Shown here: piece by piece, positions 29,804 through 39,400 of the stretch
Numbering within the stretch: the first letter of the stretch is position 1
Layout: each line of letters begins with the position of its first letter
The notes under the pieces: model-generated
Told to the model about the DNA's origin: nothing
The model's database searches: none
The model's input: only the letters and a program-made list of their open reading frames with translations
NCBI GenBank assembly: GCA_039105265.1
Contig: JAPFFF010000001.1
Span: 62,001-126,000, forward strand
DNA length: 64,000 bases
Direction: 5' to 3'
From: Tritrichomonas musculus
Taxonomy: Eukaryota > Parabasalia > Tritrichomonadida > Tritrichomonadidae
Made by a program: the position numbers and the translations under genes

Positions 29804-31426
29804 ATGACATTCAACGCAGAAGTCCTACATAAGACATCGCCTGAAGTCAACACTCAAGTTGCAAGCTACTTTGATGTAGTTGATAATGCTATTGCCATGT
29901 CCGATACCAATCATAAGTACGTCATTGATGCACAAGCTTCATACAGTCCATCTGCACCCATCCATGCAGGGTCATTCACCACATTCATTATCAGTCCAAC
30001 ATGTGATAACACTGCAGATATATATAATGGCTTCATCAAAGCACAGATGAAACTTACTGGTACGTTAACAAATGCAATACAAGATGACATAAGTAATATT
30101 ACTGGCTATGCTTTTAATGGCCTATGGATTGGCTTTAAAGATGCTATGGATGCAGTTGAAAAGTATGAGATCCTTGCTAATGGCATATCAATATACACTC
30201 AAAACTTCGGTCCAGAAGAATCATTCTTAACTGCATGTGGTGATAACGAAGCAAGTAAACTTGGTGATGTCTATTCTAAAGCCCGTCATAAGGATATCTT
30301 CAAACGCAAATTTGATCAAGCACGTTGTGGTTGCGTCGTTAAACTTACCAATAAAGAAGATGGTGATAAGTTAAATGACATTATCATTCCACTTAAGATT
30401 GACTTGCGAAGGTTCTTACCATTGAGCAACATTAAATATCTACCTGCATTCGCTGGTAAGCTTGAACTCAAGATTATGTTTGGTGTACAGGGTCTTGTAT
30501 ATTGTCCAGTTGGTATATCAGATGAATTGATTAATGATGTAGTCACTTACAAATCATTTAAAGAAATACCACCAATCACTAATGAGTTTACTCAAGCTGG
30601 AAGTGAATGCACTATATGGGTTGGCTTAAACGATGATGATGGGCATAAGCTCGTTATGGGCAATACTACATTCACACCAAATCGAACATATGAAGTTACT
30701 GATTGTTATAGTGTCATACCTAACTTCGGCATTGACAATGATATATATCAAGCGCTCGTTCAACGTTACACGCAACAGGAACTCATCTTTCCAACGCAGA
30801 TACTCACATTCACAACGATGAGTAAGCAACTAGCTGTTGGTCATTGTTCGTCGACTCAAACAATCACACCACGATTTGTTGATTCAATCTTCTTTCTGTT
30901 TCCATTTAATGCAACACAACATACTGTATTTAAGAATCCACTGTTTGCCAACTTCCAACTGCGATGTGGTGGTTATGGCGTAGTACCAACCATTCCATTT
31001 TCAACGATTGGTAATGATCCGATGTTCATTGAACTATGTCAGAACGCTATGAATGTTAACGGTACACAAACAGGTTTTAATAAAGAGGTCGTTCAATCAT
31101 TAGTTAATACACGACCGTATAATGAATCAATTGGTTTTGTCAGTTATGATCGTACATCATTCTTCATTGGGTTACCAACTGAAACAGATAACACCTTCCA
31201 ACAAGGTCAAACATCAAACACACCAATCACATATGAAATCGTATGTGACATAGCGGAATATGTAAGTAATCTTGAAGGCAATGGTGTTACCAAAAACACA
31301 TATGTCGACAACACAACACCACCATTAATGGCATTGTTGCAAGACACCGTTATATCAATTCATGTTCAACCCAATGGTATGCCACCTGTTGTTGAGATGG
31401 GCAGCTACGACATCACAAGTCGTTAA
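29804..31426 (+). CDS. probable Maverick major capsid protein (double jelly-roll)
   Basis: 540 aa, beta-rich with no signal peptide or TM segment. Features expected of Polinton double jelly-roll capsids: an early beta region with FTTFIISPT, a middle signature where IIIPLKIDLRRFLPL leads to FAGKLELKIMFG, then a second half with alternating strands and Pro/Thr/Asn loops. Length and position (after the ATPase and small basic genes) suit a major capsid protein, which forms the trimeric shell unit. Assignment rests on pattern and context; structure prediction would settle it. Confidence 0.7.
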   Translation: MTFNAEVLHKTSPEVNTQVASYFDVVDNAIAMSDTNHKYVIDAQASYSPSAPIHAGSFTTFIISPTCDNTADIYNGFIKAQMKLTGTLTNAIQDDISNITGYAFNGLWIGFKDAMDAVEKYEILANGISIYTQNFGPEESFLTACGDNEASKLGDVYSKARHKDIFKRKFDQARCGCVVKLTNKEDGDKLNDIIIPLKIDLRRFLPLSNIKYLPAFAGKLELKIMFGVQGLVYCPVGISDELINDVVTYKSFKEIPPITNEFTQAGSECTIWVGLNDDDGHKLVMGNTTFTPNRTYEVTDCYSVIPNFGIDNDIYQALVQRYTQQELIFPTQILTFTTMSKQLAVGHCSSTQTITPRFVDSIFFLFPFNATQHTVFKNPLFANFQLRCGGYGVVPTIPFSTIGNDPMFIELCQNAMNVNGTQTGFNKEVVQSLVNTRPYNESIGFVSYDRTSFFIGLPTETDNTFQQGQTSNTPITYEIVCDIAEYVSNLEGNGVTKNTYVDNTTPPLMALLQDTVISIHVQPNGMPPVVEMGSYDITSR

Positions 31427-31458
31427 TACATGTTAATGTGTAACTAATTTATATTATC

Positions 31459-31465
31459 ATTTTTG
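31459..31465 (+). promoter_or_regulatory. ATTTTTG box
   Basis: Ends 11 bases before the ATG of the HNH gene at 31,477. Confidence 0.5.
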
Positions 31466-31476
31466 ACTTCACGCAA

Positions 31477-32082
31477 ATGACTATTGAACAGCATTGGGAA
31501 ACACTTAAAGTTGATTCATCATATGAGATCTGTATTGAATACCCATATCAAGTCAGACGTAAGGATAACCATAAGGTTGTATCTGAATCAATGAATGGAA
31601 GTGGCTATCCACAATTAAGTTTGAACTCAACCACATATCCTAAGCATCGTGTCATTGCATTACAATGGATAGCTAATGATGACACTGTCAATAAGGTTGA
31701 AGTTGATCACATTAACAAAGATAGAACAGACTATCACATTAGCAATTTGCGTTGGGTAACACCTACTGAGAATCGGCTTAATAAAGCAGGTCATGGCCAT
31801 ATTAAGTATGAGTATTTTGATGACATACCAGATGAATCAATAGTGATTGACACGTATGAGACTAAAAATGGTATGCGTTACTTTGAACAAGGTCGATATT
31901 ACTATTACCATGATGATGCTAATGATGAAGATGTGTTCTACGGTAAGGTAGCTGATGAGCTATATCGAAGGCTTCATATCAATGTAACAAAGGATGGATG
32001 TAAAGTGGTTTCTTGCAGAGACATTAATAACAATCAAGTAGGGGTATGCATCAACAAGTTTAAACGTCAACATGATCTTTAA
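31477..32082 (+). CDS. HNH homing-type endonuclease (NUMOD4 + HNH)
   Basis: 201 aa. Opens with a NUMOD4-like segment (HWETLKVDSSYEICIEYPYQ). The HNH_3 core follows: KHRVIALQWIAND, VDHINKDRTDYHISNLRWV and TPTENRLNKAG, giving the His-Asn-type metal site. The C-terminal ~90 residues repeat a Tyr-rich beta pattern and may bind DNA. Such nucleases cut DNA and help selfish genes spread between phages or large viruses. It has its own ATTTTTG box, so it is expressed like an element gene and not as an intron rider. Confidence 0.85.
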   Translation: MTIEQHWETLKVDSSYEICIEYPYQVRRKDNHKVVSESMNGSGYPQLSLNSTTYPKHRVIALQWIANDDTVNKVEVDHINKDRTDYHISNLRWVTPTENRLNKAGHGHIKYEYFDDIPDESIVIDTYETKNGMRYFEQGRYYYYHDDANDEDVFYGKVADELYRRLHINVTKDGCKVVSCRDINNNQVGVCINKFKRQHDL

Positions 32083-32105
32083 TCAATGTATTTGTTTTTG
32101 ATGAA

Positions 32106-32294
32106 ATGTCATCACGAAACGTTCAAATCATGAGCCATCGTCAGTGTATAACACCTAACCCACCCATCACACAACCTAAGTTCAAGCACCCACCTACACA
32201 TTACAAAGAGAACCTAGCGTGTAATGATGGTAAAGCAAGTAAGGTTAATGCTAAGCAATTGATATTGTATAAGGATGACGTCAACTCATATTAA
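32106..32294 (+). CDS. small Maverick ORF, unknown
   Basis: 62 aa, basic and Pro/Asn-rich (NPPITQPKFKHPPTHY). Not recognised. A GTTTTTG box (32,094-32,100) lies 5 bases before the ATG, the strongest reason to accept it as a gene. Confidence 0.4.
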   Translation: MSSRNVQIMSHRQCITPNPPITQPKFKHPPTHYKENLACNDGKASKVNAKQLILYKDDVNSY

Positions 32295-32296
32295 GT

Positions 32297-32590
32297 GCTC
32301 GATTAATGTATCACTCAATGTATTGCCTAGTGTATCACTCAATGCTCAGTCAATGTATCACTCAATGCTTAGTCAAGTGTATCACTCAATGCTCAGTCAA
32401 TGTATCACTCAATGCTCAGTCAATGCTTAGTCAATGTATCACTCAATGCTTAGTCAAGTGTTCACTCAATGCTTAGTCAAGTGTATCACTCAATGCTTAG
32501 TCAAGTGTTCACTCAATGCTTAGTCAAGTGCTTGCCTGATGTATCACTCAATGCTTAGTCAAGTGTATCACTCAATGCTTAGTCAACTGC
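32297..32590. repeat. ~24-bp intergenic tandem array A
   Basis: About a dozen units close to TGTATCACTCAATGCTTAGTCAAG, with length variants. The first half (TGTATCACT.AATG) is shared with the array at 41,970-42,290. Non-coding, between two forward genes. Confidence 0.85.
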
Positions 32591-32656
32591 ATTACATCAC
32601 ACAGCTTACATGCAACAGCTGAAGGTGGTGAGTAAAAATGTTTTTGTTTAATTCAA

Positions 32657-33181
32657 ATGATTAAGAAGCGACCATTAAACACTGGCGTAAATGCCAACGT
32701 CAGTCTTGAGCCAGCAGCTGCAGCACAATCAAACAACAATATTAACAACAACATATTCATCAACAAGCGTGATGATGGCAAAGAAGATATCGTTATCACA
32801 CGTGATGTTCAACTTGATACACCACACGATAGCATTGATGTTGATGTTAAGGTACTCATACTTGAAACGTATGCTAAGATACTACTTGACAATGACAAGG
32901 CATTGATCAGCAATCTCATCAGCAAGCGCACTATCATCGTACCACAGCAAGCATTAGCAGCAATCATCAAGGCAGTCACTCATGGTGAGGTTGAGATATA
33001 TGTCGATGACAACCCTGGTTGTTGTGTGGGTAAAGCATCACCCATTCAAAAGGTAGACGCCATTAAGGTAATCAAAGATAATGGTGAGATTGTTACTGAC
33101 TTCAAACAGGTATACAATAAAGAGTTCAATGATCTCGTTAATGTTTATCACTTATGTTTGAAGTATGTTGTTGTATGTTAA
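32657..33181 (+). CDS. Maverick hypothetical protein
   Basis: 174 aa, not recognised. Basic N-terminus, then an Asn-rich linker. From ~55 on there is a compact alpha/beta domain (DVDVKVLILETYAKILLDND, IIVPQQALAAIIKAVTHGEV) with a GCCVGKA segment and a hydrophobic C-terminal helix. A GTTTTTG box lies 10 bases upstream, with the usual ATTCAAATG start context. Confidence 0.6.
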   Translation: MIKKRPLNTGVNANVSLEPAAAAQSNNNINNNIFINKRDDGKEDIVITRDVQLDTPHDSIDVDVKVLILETYAKILLDNDKALISNLISKRTIIVPQQALAAIIKAVTHGEVEIYVDDNPGCCVGKASPIQKVDAIKVIKDNGEIVTDFKQVYNKEFNDLVNVYHLCLKYVVVC

Positions 33182-33402
33182 ATGATAGCTCAAGTGATAG
33201 CTTAAATGATAACTTAAGTGATAGCTCAAGTGATAGCTCAAGTGATAGCTTAAATGATAACTTAAGTGATAGCTCAAGTGATAGCTCAAGTGATAGCTTA
33301 AATGATAACTTAAGTGATAGCTCAAGTGATAGCTCAAGTGATAGCTTAAATGATAACTTAAGTGATAGCTCAAGTGATAGCTTAAATGATAGCTCAAGCA
33401 GT
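33180..33402. repeat. 12-bp tandem array B
   Basis: About 18 copies of a 12-bp unit (AGTGATAGCTCA, AATGATAGCTTA, AATGATAACTTA), ordered in a 60-bp higher-order pattern. It starts at the stop codon of the forward gene and ends ~30 bp before the 3' end of the reverse-strand fibre gene, so it separates convergent genes. Open frames on both strands here are repeat artefacts. Confidence 0.9.
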
Positions 33403-33431
33403 ATGTAAAAACATAGGAGTTATTTTTATGT

Positions 33432-36400
33432 TCACGACAATGAATGTATTACATTCTTAGTGTTATCTTCAAGTAAGATACCATTTGATGTAAAGAATGA
33501 CGAGTTAATCATTATGTAATTAGCTGTTGCATTTATTATGAAATTGTTACCACTTAATGGAAATTCAATATTGTTTAACCAGATCTTAGTTGGTTCACAT
33601 TGATATTCATACTTAGGTGAATTATTAACGTTGAATGATATATTGATTTTGATTTCCCTTTTACTAGCAACATTATCTTTGGTTTCATTGTAAGTCAAAT
33701 AGAGTGTTCCATCATATGTATCAAGTTGTTTCTCGAATTGATAACGAATGATATTACTATTCGCTACACTGAATGTATAATTGATTCGTGTTAATTTATT
33801 CACCAATGCATCTAACCTAGCTCTTAATGATTCATTCTCACGCTGTAGATTTGATATCTGACTGTTCATTGTTAATATTGTAGAGACATTATCACCTACT
33901 ATCCTAGCTAGATCTTGATGAGATTTAGCATATGTGTTCAACTCACTCTTCAATGCATATCCATCGAGATCACCCATAGTAGCATAATCATCTGGCATAT
34001 CACTCTTCAACATAAGTGAATCAGATGGCATATACACATGAGTGAGTGTCAATGAACATTCACGCATACCATTGTTGGAGTAATGCCTAGCATATACATA
34101 GCCAGTACTTATATCATACTGAAGACGAACACCATTGAAATTGCCATTCAGATAGTAATTCTTTGTCATGCCCTGATCAGATGATGTCTTCCATATGATA
34201 TCGAACTTAACCGTTTCATTCGTTATAGCATCAGTGTATCTACCAATGAAGTGATAACCATTTGGATTACCTGTTGTTGGTGTTACCTTCGCATATTCAT
34301 ATCCAGAACTAGTAGCCAATGATTCGACTGTCATCTCTGAGTAAACCATTATGTTATCCAGCTTACGGTATGAACCTAATGTAATATCATTATTTGGTAG
34401 CTCACTCTTCAACATGTACTCATTCAATGTAGCAGCCTTAACATAATCAGTTGGTATATCATCTAAACGCGCATATCCATCCAACTGATCAACAACGACA
34501 TAATCATCTGGCATATCACTCTTCAACATGTACTCATTCAATGTTGATGTTAACTGCGATGTTGTAACATGATTAGTTGGTATCTCACTCTTCAACGCAT
34601 ATCCATCGAGATCAACCATAGTAACATAATCATCTGGCATATCACTCTTCAACATGTACTCATTTAATGTTGATGTCAACTGTGATGTTGTAACATGATT
34701 GGTTGGTATCTCACTCTTCAATGCATATTTGATATCAGATTCATTCTTAACTGTATCCAATGCTGTATTAACCTCATCAACAGTTGGAAAGTCATTCAAC
34801 GTTTTAGCAAGTGACTCATCGTTCAACTCAAGTTGAGCACGTAATGAATCAATGCTTTTATTCACTGCGTCAATGTCACATGTATATGCTAAATCATTCG
34901 TTGTGAGTGTCAATTGTCTAACCGATGTGTTTTCTTTAACAGTTATGCTTGTGACCTGTACATTGTGTGGGTTGTTAATCGTAATGATGTTGCCACTCAT
35001 CGTTGCTGCTGGAAATGTATCTGTACCAATGAACTCAGCTATTGCATCATCCACAATGTTGATTGTAACATAATGTTCATCATAGTCAATGTCATTGAAC
35101 TCGCTAATCGTTCTAACCATGAGTTTGACTTTAAGTACACCACTTGTGATCGTGTCTTCAGCTATGAGTTGAATCGTTTTACCATCAACCTTGCCAACAA
35201 CATCAATGGTATCATTACGTGCTAACTCATTCTTGTTAACATATCCATCCATCTGTACAGATACATCACTGATTGCATTTGCCAGTGCTTTGATGGTAGG
35301 CTTGAGTGTATGTCTGAATCGTTTACACATGTCCATTGTTGATGTCAATGTCATTGCCACTTTAGATGGATCATCGAGTTCATCACTGAAGTTCATCTCT
35401 GTTACTGGTATGTATTCTTCATCACACCATTGAGCTATTCTACTTAACGCTTCATCTTGAGTGACAGCTTGAGTTGAACTGTTAGTCACACTTAACGTTG
35501 CCATCTTAGCACTACCAACTAAGTCACCGAAGAATATGTCAGAGCCAATATCAGGTAGTTCATCAGTCAGCTTACCTACCATGTCATCCAATACATCAGC
35601 TCCAACATCACTAGCTTTAGTTATGGTGTTAACTAACTCACGACCACCTGATTTGACAGCTGAACCAACACCCTTCGTTGCAAATGATAATGCCTTACCA
35701 GCAACACCTATGCCAGTGGCACCTAACACACAGCCAACAGCACCTAACGCAATACCAACATTTGCTTTCATATCAATCTTATCAACTTCCTTCTCAAGGT
35801 ATTTAGTCTTAGCTTGTTGGTCAGTCATCTGCGAGCCAAGTGCATCAACCTTAGATTGCACTTCCTTAACATCATACGATACTACATCAACGTTGTTAGT
35901 AACGAGATTCAAGTCAGATCTCATTGTAGTGATATTGTCAGCAGTGATTATCTTCGATGATGTAATGTTGAAGTCAGTGTATAGTGTTGTAGCTGAGTTT
36001 GGATTAGGTGACACTTCATAGAACTGTTGCTTGATGATGTATTCGAATGCATTTGTAGATGGATCCCAATTAACTTCATCAATAGGATCAGTATAATCAT
36101 GACGAAGGTATAATGCAATATCACGTGGTGTTAAGCCATCATCATTGCTGGTTTGAGTGGGTGTCTTACTCCATACATATGCCACTCTTTCGACTGTATC
36201 AAGTGCTCCACTTAAATCAACGTATCCTCTATCATATACATCATTTTTATTATGAACTTCACCAACTGTGAATGATAACCTCATGGTATGCTCTTGATGT
36301 GGCAACGTCAAGTCAAGGTATAGTAATTCAATGTCGCTTACTTTGAGTGTTGATGTTGAGTAATTATTATATGTACAACTCATTGCAACCAAATCATAAC

Positions 36401-39400
36401 CATCCATCGTTGCACCATTGAGTATAAATGAATAGCCAATGTTGAGTTCATACTCAGATGCATTAACCAATCTACCATCACGCAACTTAATCAGTACCTC
36501 ATACTTGCCATCATTGCGGCATGTGTTGAGTAGTGAATATGCTAAGCCACGTGTTTTGTCTTCAGGTATTGCTCTGTAATTCAACGTATCACGCTTGACT
36601 GCAACCATACAACCAGTTGAACCATAGTTATCTTCTTTAGGATCACGTGTTTTACACTTGCTGATGACCTTGCTTTGGAACCTACCTTGAATACTGTCAC
36701 CAACCCACTTGTTACCATCCCATGTCAATGCCCATGTGTTGCCAAAGCAGTACTCACTAAATTTGAACGTTAAGTTGGTTGGTATGTCATACGTTGATGG
36801 TATCTTATACACCATTCGATAGCACTCACATTCATATTCAAGTTGTTCATTCGCAAACATGTCAGTGTATTTAACATGTTCATCATAGTCAATCATTGAT
36901 GGTCGATAGAAGTAATATGTGTCAGAGCGTTGTAACTTCAATGCATTAGTTGCATCTATGATGTCACACTTGATGGTTGGCTTACGTGCTACCAATGCAT
37001 CCGTTGAGAGTAGGTTGTGAATTACTATGTCACCATTCAAGAAGCGTATGTATGGTTCAATGTTGAAGTAACTTGCAAACATTATCTCAGGATCATCTCG
37101 TTTGCGTGTTGAGTATGTGCAACAATCACGTGCTACGTTGTGTGTCAACTCTGGGCAGATGAACTTACCATCTTTAGCTGATATGATGAAGTCATTTAAG
37201 ATGTTGCCTTGCCAATCGAATAATAACATGTTACGCAAGTGAATCTTAAACACATCAACTGATGTTGAAGCAGTGAGTTTGTTTTTGAGTGCAGTTGGTA
37301 ATGTTATCTTCATGATTATGACTGGATCATTAACTGGATCATCAACATTTGATTCACTGCTAACAGTTGGTGAGTATACGGTTATGTCATCATGCTTGAC
37401 ATAGTAAACAGGATAACCTTCTTGAATTGCAAACTCATCTGATTCACTTGTGGTGGGTTGGTTGTTAGACTCTAGCTCTTGTACCTTGTATGAGAGCAAC
37501 GCTAATGGCCCTTTGATGGTGTCACGGAATGACTTACATATGTTGACGCATGAGTTTAATGACACAGCTTGATCGTTATCATTTGGTAATGAGATATCGT
37601 CTTCAGTGCTTGTACACCAATCAATGATGGGTTGAAGAATGGATGTTGAATCATTAGTGCTAGCTTGAGTTACATCTTGAGTGCTAGCTTGAGTTACAAC
37701 TTGAGTTACAACTGGAGTGCTAGCTTGAGTTACATCTTGAGTTACATCTTGAGTTACAACTTGAGGTGATACATCATGAGCTGCATCTCGAGTTACATCT
37801 TGAGCCGATGGTTGGTTTGACTTATGAATAGCACGTGGTATGTACAGTAACGCATCAACCATAGGTACAAGTATACGCTGACCACGACATACAACATAAC
37901 GGTCAGTTAACGATGGATGATCTAATAACCATTCAACATCATGCTCGATCTCTTCAATTCTACTATTGATGTTTGAGATGAAGCCACGTAATGTGGATTG
38001 CTGTTGTTCATCATGTTGACGCATCCAAGCTATGTCACTATCACTGAGTACGAGACTGGTATGTGGATTGGAAATGGTTATGCGATTGCCATCTATTGAT
38101 ACTTGATTGAGACGCCTACGATCAATCACACCAATGACGTTGTTACTATGTAATACCTCAGTATACTCCTCATCAGCATCATTTAACGTTGCATCATGTG
38201 GTCTGAAGCGTATTGCTGGATTCTCATTGGTTAACCTATGTCGTTCATACCAATCCATCTGTTCAACGTCAGCTAACGTGAGTGTTGTATTTGGAATTGT
38301 AACATCACCATCTGTAGTAGGTGTTAACTCATGAGTTGATACGACAACATTGTATTCATTAGCAACTAACTCATGTACTTCATCCTGTCCTGTTGCATTG
38401 ATATCACCTTGCTGCATACTGATGCCGTGTGAGTTGATCGTGATATTTGACTCAGGACTATGAATTGATATCTCATCACTGCTAACATCAGTACTAACTG
38501 CTATTCTCACATCAATGACAGCTTGAATGGAACCATTCATGTCCCTCACTTCAGTCCAGCTAACTCCCATCTCATTATCAACGTTGCGTGTAAATACATA
38601 CTCTGGATGTGATGATTCAAATTGATACCTCTCATCTGGTTCCATGCGTTCAATCTGAGCTGCTGTATAAACCGTACCATTGTCATTGACACTCCACATT
38701 GAGTTGGTATTAACGCTTCTCATTGTGCATAAGCTTAATTGTTGTGACGTTAACGTGCTGCTTTCATTATCAATTCGTCTCATGTATATTATTTTATTAA
38801 CACCCTTATCATTAACACGTGTTACGTATATCAATCCGAATCGATTGTCACCTACTCGTCTAACCATGATGTCACCTATTTGTGGACCTTCAATTGGATC
38901 GTATGTGTTCAAATCAAGTAGTTCATCTATTGATAGGTTTGATAATGATTCAATGGTATGATCACCGAATAATGGTTGACTAAAAGCTGATGTATTGGTA
39001 ACTGTTTCATGAGTCAATCTAACAGCTGGTGTGTTGGTGGTAGTTGCATCATCATCAATATCATCTAACTCCATCTCATCAGTGTTAGTAATAGTGTGAT
39101 CGACAATGGTATTGTTGTTAGTTCGTTCTCTCCATCTACGTCGCAACTCACGTACAGAGTCAGTGATGGTATGCAATGATTGTTGAATCGTACGTGTTGC
39201 ATCAACTATGGCTGGTATGCGATCTAGTGTCAAACCCCCAGCAATCAATGTGGTAGTTGCATTGCCAATTTGAGTTAATGAATCTAATGCACTTAGTACG
39301 AGATCAGTTGCTGTCATAGATGATACTGCTGCTGGTATGGTTGTCTGACCAGGTATGAATCGTTTAAGCACATGACTCTCTGCATTAGTGTCCATATCAA

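Noticed and set aside
33152-33408. SDSSSDSL and YHLSYHLS ORFs
   Set aside because: Both come from the 12-bp intergenic array B and start with no proper context.
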